The position numbers and the translations under genes are program-made. Shown piece after piece: positions 1 through 7,475 of a DNA stretch of 34,542 bases. Numbering within the stretch: position 1 is the stretch's first letter; each line of letters opens with the position of its first letter. Location: the NCBI GenBank assembly GCA_964645585.1, contig CAZYAN010000043.1, forward strand, positions 1-34,542. Direction: 5' to 3'. This stretch comes from DATGSL01 sp964645585 (GTDB lineage: Bacteria; Verrucomicrobiota; Verrucomicrobiia; Opitutales; T3Sed10-336). The notes below the pieces were generated by a model, which had not been told where the DNA came from, searched no databases, and worked only from the letters and a program-made list of their open reading frames with translations.

Positions 1-780
1 CAGGAAACTCGAATAGGCCCATTTGAATAGGATTTCCGGCCGAACGGACGAATCGACGTCGAGCTGCAGCAGGCGCCCGAAAAAAACACCGGCCTCCTTA
101 TGCCTGCCCATGTCGAAGTAAGTCTCCGCAATCTCGATCTGCGCCTCCAGCACAGTCTGCCGATAGTCCTTGAATTCATCGGCATTGAGCCGAAGGCTGG
201 AGTTCATGACCTTATAAAACTGGGCGATCGCCAGCTCGGGCAGGCCCATCTCACGATACAGAAGGCCCGTTTTCATAAAGACAGAGGGCAAACGGAGGTC
301 GCCGGGAAACAGCTGTCCAAACTTCTCGTAAATCGCGACGCTCTTCACAAAGTCTCCAGTGGCTCGCCGCATTTCAGCCATTTCCAGCAACGCCTCCTGT
401 CGCGTCGAAACCGGAACATCGAGCAACAGGATTCGCGCATACGCGCTCTCGGCATCCGCCCAGCGTCCCGCCCGTGCGCGGTGCCTCGCCATCCGCATCA
501 GCAGGTCGGCCTGGTCGCTGTGATCCAGGTCGGATAAGACCGGGGTCATGGCTTCCGCCTCGGCGCTCCCAGCCTCAATGATCGGATCCGCGCCCGCGGC
601 GGACTCATCCGCGGCAACCGGTTCCTCAGTTACGGTGTCGGCGTCGCCGGTTGCCGAGGCCGATGGGACGCTGAACAAAAATCCCAGTGAAGCAAAAGCG
701 ATTCCCCATCCGAAGGTGACGCGGCGGAATGCCGAATTCGGCGAGCAAAATCGCGATGGATGTTTACCAATCTTCGTCAT
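1..780 (-). CDS. Exported TPR-repeat protein, C-terminus cut off by window edge
   Basis: The frame opens at ATG 780 and is still open at base 1, so only the first 260 residues are visible. Residues 1-20 are basic and 22-38 hydrophobic, ending in VPSASA, a likely Sec signal peptide. An Ala/Glu/Asp-rich linker runs to about residue 88. From about residue 95 there are four consecutive helix-turn-helix units spaced about 35-40 residues (roughly 95-125, 130-160, 168-200, 213-242), with TPR-like signatures such as AGRWADAESAYARIL and MGRHKEAGVFFGRLL. TPR repeats are protein-interaction scaffolds, so a periplasmic or envelope assembly role is likely but the partner is unknown. The start lies 2 bases after the stop of the upstream gene (783-1370), so the two probably form one transcription unit and may work together. 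Confidence 0.85.
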   Translation of the reverse strand, partial: MTKIGKHPSRFCSPNSAFRRVTFGWGIAFASLGFLFSVPSASATGDADTVTEEPVAADESAAGADPIIEAGSAEAEAMTPVLSDLDHSDQADLLMRMARHRARAGRWADAESAYARILLLDVPVSTRQEALLEMAEMRRATGDFVKSVAIYEKFGQLFPGDLRLPSVFMKTGLLYREMGLPELAIAQFYKVMNSSLRLNADEFKDYRQTVLEAQIEIAETYFDMGRHKEAGVFFGRLLQLDVDSSVRPEILFKWAYSSFL

Positions 781-782
781 GA

Positions 783-1370
783 TTAGTCTACCCGGCGATA
801 CGTCGCCCGGCCCCGCGACACGTCTTGGGGACGCGGAGGCTCGAATTGGAGCGGCAACAGCACGCGGATTTCGCCTTCGTCGCCGCGGGGACGTTCCACG
901 CCAAGGTAAAACCGGATAACCTCATCTTCCCAGCGCGGATCGAGATACCGCGCTTCCCACGAAGGGGATGGTCCGGACGATCTCATCGTGGAGCTTTCCT
1001 TGTTTTCCGCTTTTCCCTCTTCTTCCGCTCGCGAAGGCGGCGCAGTTGCTTCGCTTGGACCCGTCTCTTCATCCGTCCCTTCCGAAGGCGCCTCCTCTTG
1101 CCGCGGCTCCGCCGCCGGTTTTTCCCCCGCTTCGGACGGTTCCGCTTCCGGCGATTTCTCTTCCACAGGATCGGGAGCCACCACCGCTTCCCACTCCTCC
1201 AGTGAAGGCGGCGCCGCGGAAAGCCGCGGTTCCTCCGTCACGATGATCAAAGGTTTCGCACCGGCAGCGGGAAGATACTCTTTCGCGGGGCGTTCCGCCG
1301 CTCCCGCCAAACAAGGCAGGAGCAAGAGGCAAACCAGGCAAAATTTTCCGATCAGACGCATGCGGATCAT
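783..1370 (-). CDS. Exported Glu/Pro-rich low-complexity protein
   Basis: 195 residues, family not recognised. Residues 5-24 form a hydrophobic segment ending in LAGAAE, a probable Sec signal peptide. Residues about 60-125 are a low-complexity Glu/Pro/Ala/Ser tract that is probably disordered, of a kind often used to cross the periplasm or cell wall. The C-terminal 65 residues look folded (WEARYLDPRWEDEVIRFYLG, then a basic/hydrophobic tail). It lies directly upstream of the TPR gene, with 2 bases between stop and start, so the two are probably cotranscribed. No clear Shine-Dalgarno site precedes ATG 1370. A second in-frame ATG at 1361 (MRLIGK) would give an equally good signal peptide. A tiny upstream frame ends in an ATGA overlap with ATG 1370. 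The function cannot be inferred from sequence alone. Confidence 0.75.
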   Translation of the reverse strand: MIRMRLIGKFCLVCLLLLPCLAGAAERPAKEYLPAAGAKPLIIVTEEPRLSAAPPSLEEWEAVVAPDPVEEKSPEAEPSEAGEKPAAEPRQEEAPSEGTDEETGPSEATAPPSRAEEEGKAENKESSTMRSSGPSPSWEARYLDPRWEDEVIRFYLGVERPRGDEGEIRVLLPLQFEPPRPQDVSRGRATYRRVD

Positions 1371-1447
1371 CTAAGCATGAAGCGGGCCAATTTTTCGCGG
1401 TAAAGTTTTCCGCCAAACAGCCGATTAAGAAGTGAGAATGCCGACAT
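1367..1447 (-). CDS. Possible 26-residue upstream peptide, coupled to the Glu/Pro-rich protein gene
   Basis: A short frame runs from ATG 1447 to TGA 1367. Its stop overlaps the ATG of the 783-1370 gene in an ATGA arrangement. The peptide is basic and amphipathic (MSAFSLLNRLFGGKLYREKL, then ARFMLR). Its ATG shares the palindrome CATG with the ATG of the plus-strand gene at 1446, so the two start codons sit on opposite strands of the same four bases. No Shine-Dalgarno site is visible. It could be a leader peptide that couples translation, a small membrane-active protein, or chance. The protein-like composition and the ATGA junction are the only support. Confidence 0.25.
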   Translation of the reverse strand: MSAFSLLNRLFGGKLYREKLARFMLR

Positions 1448-3317
1448 GAACGTAACCCAACAGGATCCAGCCGTTCGCGCATCGGTATTGCGCGAATTGA
1501 AGCGATCGTGGAAAGATTCCGCGCGCGCCGACGTCCTGGTGTGCCCCGGCGCTTCCGGAACGGCGTTCGAACTCGGCCCCGAGGTGATCAATTGGTTAAT
1601 CGCCGCATCCGTTCCGGCGCTCTACGGGGCGATCCCAGCCGCTTCGTCTCCCGAAGCCTTCTCGGAGGAATTGGTGGAGGGCCTCACGGCAGTGCGGGAA
1701 GACGGGCGGCAAACTCTTTCCCTCTTGCGCGCCGAATACAGCACCGCCCTGTCTTCTCTGCGGGAGAAAGCTGCCGCGCGTGACACGCTTGATGTTTACG
1801 CGCCGCTACGGCGGTTTGACAAACCGGGCACGCTCGAGGAGTCAGCCACCGCGGAAATCTGTCAGCTGCTTGCGGAATGTTTTGCCGCCGCCCTTGTCCC
1901 AAGCCGGTACCGCTCCCACCCCCCGCTCGTCATCCTGATGGGCAGCCTTGAGAAGCTCGATCATGCGATCCTCGATTTGCTTGGGAATTTTGTCTGGGTG
2001 GCTAAACACAGAAAGGGACTGGACGTCCGCCTCCTCCTCGCCTCTCCCAACAAACCGAACCTCGGTGCCGTGAGATCCCGGCTGGGCAAAGGCTTCCAAC
2101 TCACGATCTCCGAGATTTCCAGCCCGGCCCAAGGCGAGACAAAGGCGACTCGCGGAGGTCCCACCCCTTCGTCGGCGCAACCTCTCCTTCCTCTGCCGCG
2201 AATCCTCCGACGCGCGGAAATCCAGGAGCGCAAGTGGCTCGCCTGTTCTTGTTTTCTGCCGGTTCCTACCCGCGATTACTTTGAACTTCTCCTCGGCCGG
2301 GACGATGGTCGGGCCGCCTTTTCCGCACTGCGAAGACTCACGTCTTCTCCTCCGTATCCACCCGACGAATTCAGCCTGCCCCTCCCGCCGCTGCCAGCCG
2401 AACAGCTCCGCAACGAACTCCACAGTGAGGATCCCCTCCTCTATGACAGACTGCAGGTTCGCGAAGGTAAACTCCGCCAGATCCAGGAGCATGTCCCACT
2501 GTTCGAACATCGCCAGGCGCTGATCCTGTTGTCCCTCTTCCACAGTTTCACGTTCTCTTTGATCGATACACTCTACCCGCGTCAGGCTTCTTCTCTGATT
2601 CGCTTCGTTGAAAACAACACCCACTATTTCTCTGCGGTCCACGGATGCTATCGTCTGCTCCATCCATTCCAGGAGCTTTTTTCCCCGGCGCTTTCCTGGC
2701 TTTCACCGAATGATTTTAAACAACAACAGGCGCTCCTTTCCGAAGCCTGGAGAGAAGAATATTCGCGCCTCCAGAACGAGCTGAAATGGCTTTACTCTCT
2801 GGCCGAGGAGAAGGAGGCGACCCGGAAGGAACTGGAAGAAAAGATCCGCGCGACCGGCACCCGCCTGCAAAGAGTCAAGCACAGCTTCGCCCGCCAGCCG
2901 CGTCCGTCTCGCAATAACGCTGACAACAAAGGGAAGTGGGCACGGATGAACCTGCTCCTGGTGCGCGGCGTTCAAGTGATCGGCATTCTGCTCCTTTACC
3001 TGGGCATATTCGTGCGTGACGTGTTCTTCCTGGTTCTTCTCTCGATCAGCTGCTTGATAGTGGTCACCGGTTTTCCCCTTTCAAAACCGCGAACAAAATT
3101 GGTTCCGCGCACGGATTCAAAAGAACCGTCGGCCGACCGTCCACCCGCGGTCACCGTGCCGCGAAGCGTCCGTCTCGCCAATGTATACTACGAGAATTTG
3201 ATCAACCAGAGTCGCACGCTGACCGTTGCCATCCGGGATATCACCCATAATATCGACCAGCTGGAAGCTCGATTGGAAGAACCTTTTCTCCTAGAGGTCC
3301 CCCCGCCCAAACGATAA
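1446..3317 (+). CDS. Large membrane protein with degenerate NTPase-like N-terminus, unrecognised
   Basis: 623 residues, family not recognised. Residues 27-45 (ADVLVCPGASGTAFELG) sit where a P-loop would be but lack the GK[ST] lysine. Residues 163-176 (PPLVILMGSLEKLD) resemble the hydrophobic strand and acidic end of an AAA+/STAND Walker B site, followed by a strand reading VRLLLASP. A Pro/Ser-rich linker covers about 225-250. A helical region follows, with a strong Glu/Lys/Arg coiled coil at about 440-485. Two adjacent membrane spans lie at about 503-540, separated by a short FVRD turn. The C-terminal 80 residues are soluble and helical. It may be an inactive NTPase-derived scaffold anchored as a membrane hairpin with both ends in the cytoplasm. 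That is inference. It diverges from the exported pair at 1-1370 across a 75-base gap. Confidence 0.8.
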   Translation: MNVTQQDPAVRASVLRELKRSWKDSARADVLVCPGASGTAFELGPEVINWLIAASVPALYGAIPAASSPEAFSEELVEGLTAVREDGRQTLSLLRAEYSTALSSLREKAAARDTLDVYAPLRRFDKPGTLEESATAEICQLLAECFAAALVPSRYRSHPPLVILMGSLEKLDHAILDLLGNFVWVAKHRKGLDVRLLLASPNKPNLGAVRSRLGKGFQLTISEISSPAQGETKATRGGPTPSSAQPLLPLPRILRRAEIQERKWLACSCFLPVPTRDYFELLLGRDDGRAAFSALRRLTSSPPYPPDEFSLPLPPLPAEQLRNELHSEDPLLYDRLQVREGKLRQIQEHVPLFEHRQALILLSLFHSFTFSLIDTLYPRQASSLIRFVENNTHYFSAVHGCYRLLHPFQELFSPALSWLSPNDFKQQQALLSEAWREEYSRLQNELKWLYSLAEEKEATRKELEEKIRATGTRLQRVKHSFARQPRPSRNNADNKGKWARMNLLLVRGVQVIGILLLYLGIFVRDVFFLVLLSISCLIVVTGFPLSKPRTKLVPRTDSKEPSADRPPAVTVPRSVRLANVYYENLINQSRTLTVAIRDITHNIDQLEARLEEPFLLEVPPPKR

Positions 3318-3512
3318 CGGTTCTGTGTTCCATTACCCCCGAGCCCCTTCCCCCCGCGATTGCCGGCGGATTCATTTATAAGGAAGAACGACGTGAAGAA
3401 TGGGCACCAGGGAAAGGTCAGGACACCAAGTGGAATGAGATCCCTCAATAATCGGATCGGTTTTGCTTCTTGCGTTTGACCGGGCTGGTCTTTGGGCTCG
3501 AAGGCGCAATCG

Positions 3513-4409
3513 ATGAAAACGTTCTCCCGACTTGTCCTTCTTGTTTCAGTGATCGTTTGTTTGCGTGCGCGCAGCGGCGCGGAAACCGCGGAAATCGGGA
3601 TCACGGTTTTGCACGATGTCCCGTATCTCGGGGCGGACCGGGAAGAGAAGCTTGATGCTTACCTTCCATCGGACGAATTTGTCCGGCCCGTTCCGGCGGT
3701 GGTGCTGATCCACGGCGGAGGCTGGGGCGGCGGAAATAAGCGGGCGCGACGGGAGATTACTATTGGCACCACTTTCGCCGCCAACGGATTCGCCGTCTTC
3801 TCGATCTCCTACAAGCTGAACAGTAAGCTCGATACGGGAGAGCTGGAAGTTGCCTGGCCGCGGAACCTGTATGATTGCAAGTCGGCCGTCCGCTACCTTC
3901 GCGCCCAGGCGGACAAATACGGAATCGATCCAGAACGCATCGCGACGATGGGCGGATCGGCCGGAGGTCACCTCGCTATGCTCGTGGGCACGACGGCTCA
4001 TGTCGATGAATTTAACCAGGGAGGTCTTTACACAGATCAAAGCAACGAGGTTTCCTGCATTATCAATTTTTACGGACGGCACGAGCTGAGCGACCGGCGG
4101 CGTCATTTTGCCGGAGCAACCGAAGCGGAAACGGACGAACGGGTGCGGCTGGCTTCCCCGGATACATGGCTCGGGGAGAATACGCCTCCCATGCTCGTCG
4201 TGCAAGGAACTGAAGACCGGTCCGTGCCGCCGCGGATCGCCCGTGCCCTCGTGCAGCGGCTGAAAGAACTTGATATTGAGCACGAATACATCGAGATCGA
4301 AGGTGCCGGGCATTCCTTCCACCTGCAGCCGAGTCAGATGGATCTGCGTCCGGCGGTACTGGCGTTTTTGAAAAAACATCTTGGGGAGCCGGAGCGGAAA
4401 CCCAAGTGA
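3513..4409 (+). CDS. Exported alpha/beta hydrolase (BD-FAE/esterase-like)
   Basis: 298 residues. ATG 3513 is chosen because AAGG sits 8-9 bases upstream and the protein then begins with a good Sec signal peptide (MKTFSRLVLLVSVIVCLRAR). An in-frame ATG at 3492 would add seven residues ahead of it. Mature protein motifs follow the esterase/lipase order: oxyanion-hole HGGGW at 67-71, nucleophile elbow GGSAGG with Ser149, acid Asp235 in GTEDRSVP, and His267 in GAGHSF. These are the full catalytic triad of the alpha/beta-hydrolase-3/BD-FAE group, whose members deacylate small esters or trim acetyl and feruloyl groups from plant and algal polysaccharides. An exported copy in a polysaccharide-degrading lineage fits that role, but the substrate is not determined. 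About 195 non-coding bases with no obvious terminator precede it. Confidence 0.9.
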   Translation: MKTFSRLVLLVSVIVCLRARSGAETAEIGITVLHDVPYLGADREEKLDAYLPSDEFVRPVPAVVLIHGGGWGGGNKRARREITIGTTFAANGFAVFSISYKLNSKLDTGELEVAWPRNLYDCKSAVRYLRAQADKYGIDPERIATMGGSAGGHLAMLVGTTAHVDEFNQGGLYTDQSNEVSCIINFYGRHELSDRRRHFAGATEAETDERVRLASPDTWLGENTPPMLVVQGTEDRSVPPRIARALVQRLKELDIEHEYIEIEGAGHSFHLQPSQMDLRPAVLAFLKKHLGEPERKPK

Positions 4410-4651
4410 GCAAAAACTTCCCGCCGCTCCAATCTCCGAAGCCGACGAAAGCGATTCCGCGCGTGTCTGTACCGCCGTCCGCTGACAACGGATCTGTTCG
4501 CACAATTGGCACATGTACCGATCATCGGTTTCCCCGACTGCACAGAAAATGTGTCAGGAAATTGTAAGAATGGAAAAGCGGAGCGGAGTCCTTGACTTAA
4601 TCCATGATTTGGATAAGCAACGGCAGGCAATACATTGTTCGAGTTGCAGAA

Positions 4652-5422
4652 ATGAAAAAACTTGTTTTGCGAATAATTCCTGTTGCTCTGGCGCTCACCG
4701 CCGCCTCGCCTTCTTTGGCTGAGATTCACTTTTTCGATTTGTCGGACCCCGCGGGGGAACAGGCTTTTCAGGAAGCGGTTGCCGGCCTGAATTTGCTGAC
4801 TTCCGACGTATTCGGAGATTTCGTCCCCGAGCCGGAAGCCACCTATGACCTTGAGGCCAAGCTGGCGCCGGGCGAGAGCAATGGACCGCTCTTTCCGAAC
4901 GGATCGCCAACGGAGTTCGGGCTGACCATCCAGGTCAATCTCGATCACAATCCGGACGCACCGAATCCGGCCGGGCTTTTATTTGCCCAATACCGTCCGG
5001 AAACCGGCCATCTGCATTTCATGCCCTACTGGAACTGGGACAGCCTGGATCTGATCGTCGAACCGCCGGGAGCTCCCGGTGGAGCGCGGGCATTCGTCTT
5101 TGATACCTACTATGTTCCGTTCCCTGATGATCCGGAACTGGGGACAGGAGAATTGCGGGTTTACAATTCCGAAAATGAATTGCTCGGATTTTCCGTATTC
5201 GAGAATCTCGAACATGCACCCGCGCCGAGGCGAATCGGGATTGTCGCAACGGATGGATCGTCACTTCACCGCGTCAATTGGTGGACCGGTGACTGGTCTT
5301 GGCCCGAGGTCAGCAACATCGGAATCTACGTGATCCCCGAACCGGCGACGGTTGCGCTCGTGACGGGCCTGCTGGGGGTTGTTTTAATCGCGGTTCGCCG
5401 CCGGAAACCTCACGACAGCTAA
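4652..5422 (+). CDS. PEP-CTERM sorting-domain protein
   Basis: 256 residues. The N-terminus is a classical signal peptide (KK, hydrophobic core, SLAE at about 22-25). The C-terminus carries a complete PEP-CTERM signal: the IPEPATVAL motif, a hydrophobic span (TGLLGVVLIAV) and a basic end (RRRKPHDS). Proteins of this type are exported, cut and re-anchored by an exosortase, and end up on the surface or in an extracellular matrix. The body is acidic and aromatic-rich (NWDSLDL, WWTGDWSW), probably a beta-sandwich, with no recognised enzyme motif. No exosortase is in the window, so processing enzymes must be elsewhere. The start at 4652 gives the signal peptide directly. A longer frame from 4604 would put a non-signal-like stretch in front. 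The intergenic stretch ahead contains TTGACT at about 4592 but no convincing -10. Confidence 0.88.
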   Translation: MKKLVLRIIPVALALTAASPSLAEIHFFDLSDPAGEQAFQEAVAGLNLLTSDVFGDFVPEPEATYDLEAKLAPGESNGPLFPNGSPTEFGLTIQVNLDHNPDAPNPAGLLFAQYRPETGHLHFMPYWNWDSLDLIVEPPGAPGGARAFVFDTYYVPFPDDPELGTGELRVYNSENELLGFSVFENLEHAPAPRRIGIVATDGSSLHRVNWWTGDWSWPEVSNIGIYVIPEPATVALVTGLLGVVLIAVRRRKPHDS

Positions 5423-5436
5423 TGCGGAAGGAAACA

Positions 5437-5622
5437 AGCTCCTGACGGCGGCACCAACGTCCCTGTTACCGGAGCCCCATTTGATAAGGCTGGCAACGTC
5501 TCGTTCGTCGATTCCCAGCGCCAGCGGCGCGTCATTCGTCAGCCGATGGCAGCGCACTGGGTCCGGGCCCAAATACTACACCGAGGCCTGAAAGCCGCAA
5601 TAACCTCCGGCTGGCGGCCCCA
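5437..5622 (+). pseudogene. Remnant of a duplicated DUF5040-type gene with internal deletion
   Basis: Bases 5439-5498 match the early coding part of the DUF5040-type gene downstream (5896-5955) at about 50 of 60 positions by eye. In that frame the copy reads PDGGTNVPVTGAPF against SDGGTTLLITGASF. Immediately after, 5512-5618 matches the 3' flank of the same gene (6645-6752) over about 105 bases at roughly three quarters identity. The simplest reading is that the gene and its 3' flank were duplicated in tandem and the upstream copy lost most of its coding part. No usable open frame remains. The rest of the gap, 5623-5807, holds nothing I can recognise apart from the start context of the next gene. 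Confidence 0.65.
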
Positions 5623-5807
5623 CCGTGGCTCAATTCTCCGAAATATAGTCCACGCGCATCCCGCGAACCGAAACCAACGACAAGACTTCACCGAAAGACC
5701 CGTAAGCCCAAGCACCCGCGCAACGAGTGCAGCCACGTCCTTACCACGATTTGAACGTTGCCTCCACGCCCTCTCACGCCTTTAACGTTTGGGCCACGCT
5801 TTGCCTA

Positions 5808-6605
5808 ATGAAAAAGATCACCCTCTCTCTCCACTGCCTGCTTTTGATCGCAGTCGCCACCGTTCTTCCGCTCCAAGCCGATGAGTCGAAACCGGCTTCT
5901 GACGGCGGCACCACCCTCCTGATTACCGGAGCCTCATTTGCGACAGCCGCCAACGGCTGGTTCGAGATCGGGTGCGAGATCCTTGGCGTCAACGGGATCA
6001 ATCGCGCAATCGGCGGTGAGGCAATCGCCGATACCGCGAACCGGATGGCGGAGGGAACCCTGTATTCGGCGGAGGAACTCGAAAACATCGATGCGCTTGT
6101 CATCATGCAGGTGCATGAAAGAAACGTCTTTGAGTCCGAAAACTTTCAGGAATCGTGGGAAGATTATGAAATCCCGTTCGATCGCTCCGACTACGCCGCC
6201 GCCTTTGATTACGTGATCAAACGCTACACTTCCGAATGCTACGAGCTTCGGAACAACCCGGCGTCGCGTTACTATAATACTCGTTCAGGAAAACCGGCCG
6301 TCATTGTCCTGACCACCCACTGGCACGACGCCCGAACGACCTACAATACTTCGATTCGGCAACTCGGCGCAAAATGGGGATTGCCGGTGGTGGAATTCGA
6401 TAAAAAAATCGGTTTCTCCAAAGATACGCTCCATCCGGTCACGAATGATCAATACAGCCTGATCTACGCGCAGGATACTCAAAAAATCAGAGACGTCACC
6501 TACGGCTGGCATCCCATCCGAGGCAAAGATTCCTACATCCAGCAGCGCATGGGCGCAATCTTCGCCGACACCATGCGAAGCATACTGCCCGCCCGTCAGT
6601 ATTAA
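5808..6605 (+). CDS. Exported DUF5040-type protein (SGNH-hydrolase-like)
   Basis: 265 residues from ATG 5808, which begins a clear Sec signal peptide (MKKITLSLHCLLLIAVATVL, ending LQADE). Recognisable family stretches are ITGASFATAANGWFEIGCE, NRAIGGEAIADTANRMAEGT, a catalytic-looking block with HVHERN/VMQVHE, TTHWHDARTTY and the C-terminal YGWHPIRGKDSYIQQRMGAI. From memory this pattern is DUF5040, a family of exported proteins with an SGNH-hydrolase-like fold found in Bacteroidetes and PVC bacteria. The conserved GASF at the front and the D/H pairs near the end would fit such an esterase. Substrate is unknown, and polysaccharide or glycan ester removal is only a guess. An upstream deleted duplicate (5437-5622) shows the locus has been copied. 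Possible start codons upstream (5727) lack any signal-peptide logic. Confidence 0.82.
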   Translation: MKKITLSLHCLLLIAVATVLPLQADESKPASDGGTTLLITGASFATAANGWFEIGCEILGVNGINRAIGGEAIADTANRMAEGTLYSAEELENIDALVIMQVHERNVFESENFQESWEDYEIPFDRSDYAAAFDYVIKRYTSECYELRNNPASRYYNTRSGKPAVIVLTTHWHDARTTYNTSIRQLGAKWGLPVVEFDKKIGFSKDTLHPVTNDQYSLIYAQDTQKIRDVTYGWHPIRGKDSYIQQRMGAIFADTMRSILPARQY

Positions 6606-6644
6606 AGAGTAGAAGTCAGCATCGTTCCCCAGTGTCAGCGTCCG

Positions 6645-6752
6645 GCTCCCCAGCGCCATCGGCGCGTCATACCTCAGCCCAAGGCAGAGCGTTGGATCCT
6701 GGCCCCCGAAAAAACCGGGGCCTGAAGGGCCGCAACAATCTTCGGCCGACGG
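6645..6752 (+). repeat. Dispersed repeat, second copy (first copy 5512-5618)
   Basis: About 105 bases aligned with 5512-5618. Shared blocks include CAGCGCCA.CGGCGCGTCAT near the start and GGCCTGAA..GCCGCAA.AA towards the end. This copy contains a 6-base-pair hairpin, GGCCCC/GGGGCC, around an A-rich loop at about 6700-6722, which the other copy does not keep. It lies just 3' of the DUF5040-type gene. It may be a family of dispersed, non-coding elements, or just the flank of a tandem duplication. One window cannot tell these apart. Confidence 0.55.
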
Positions 6753-6973
6753 ACGAACACGATCCGGTCGAAAGCCGCTACTTTATTGAAACATGAGAAA
6801 AACAGTACCTCCTACCGGTCCTAACCCCGTCCGTTTGCTCGTTTGATAAATAAGTCACTCGTCGCCCGACCCTGCCGTGTCCGTAGCTCGACTCGGTTTG
6901 ACACCGGCCAATTCGAGACGAAAGCGAACGTTTCAATCGGACGGATCCGCAAGCTCGGAGGCTCGCGCTACGA

Positions 6974-7290
6974 GTGGCGCGGTCAGCCCACTGGAACGGA
7001 TATGTCACCCTGGCAACCGAACGGACGCGCCCAGAGGATGTTGTGCTTCGCGGGACCGAGACGTCGCCCGAGGTGCTTTTCGTCACCCTCTTCTGTTGCT
7101 TGCCGTTTGGCATCGTGACGATCGTTATGCAGCCCAAGTTCCGCTGTTGCGGAAACACGCGAGCCACCCTTGCGCTTTTGGAAGGGGATATGGTTCGGGC
7201 GCTAAACCACAATTTCCCAGGAGTCCCGGTGATTCTGGCTGGGGTTGCGCGAGGGGAATAGGAGATGGTGGGGACAATCGGTTTTGCTAC
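6974..7290 (+). pseudogene. Frameshifted CD225/dispanin-like membrane protein remnant
   Basis: At 7091-7126 the frame reads FCCLPFGIVTIV, the signature of the CD225/dispanin membrane family, preceded by hydrophobic VLFVTL. The expected continuation YAAQV appears at once but in the next frame (7126-7140), which one lost base explains. Further on, LLEGDMVRAL at 7175-7204 matches the usual L-x-x-GD-x-x-x-AL segment in the first frame again. A third-frame FWLGL at about 7232 resembles the second membrane helix. These pieces are in the right order and spacing for the family, so this is probably a decayed gene and not chance. Bacterial members are small two-helix membrane proteins, often with zinc-ribbon or GYF-like N-terminal domains. 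No such N-terminal domain is visible here. Confidence 0.55.
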
Positions 7291-7475
7291 CCGTAGAGCG
7301 ATAGGAGCGTGAACGGGGGACGGCGTGAACTTGTTCCCTAAAATCAAAGGAAAAAGGTTGGCAAGTTCTTCGGTTGAGGCGCTGAATTGCATCAAGCACC
7401 ACGGCTCGTCCAAGAGTGAAGGCGACTGGGTGCGCTAGCCGCAGTGTAAAACGAATTCAACGATACCTCCATCAA

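Larger units (their letters stand above)
6606..7475. other. 870-base poorly coding stretch with gene remnants
   Basis: Open frames here are short, overlap on both strands and lack ribosome binding sites. The longest, on the minus strand at 6778-7413, has a Ser/Arg/Thr-rich composition typical of a reverse-strand shadow. Recognisable content is limited to the repeat copy at 6645-6752 and the CD225-like remnant at about 6974-7290. A short plus-strand frame at about 7313-7438 encodes a protein-like stretch (LFPKIKGKRLASSSVEAL) but has no start of its own and may be another decayed end. With the low-GC gene that follows, this looks like a small accessory islet. Confidence 0.5.

Noticed and set aside
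4507..4525. TGGCAC as a possible sigma-54 -24 element ahead of the PEP-CTERM gene
   Set aside because: The -12 part has no GC at the required distance (reads CCGAT), so the pair is not complete.
6778..7413. A 211-residue minus-strand frame across the decayed islet
   Set aside because: Composition is Ser/Arg/Thr-rich with no domain, no ribosome binding site, and it runs antisense to the CD225-like remnant, whose motifs are more convincing.
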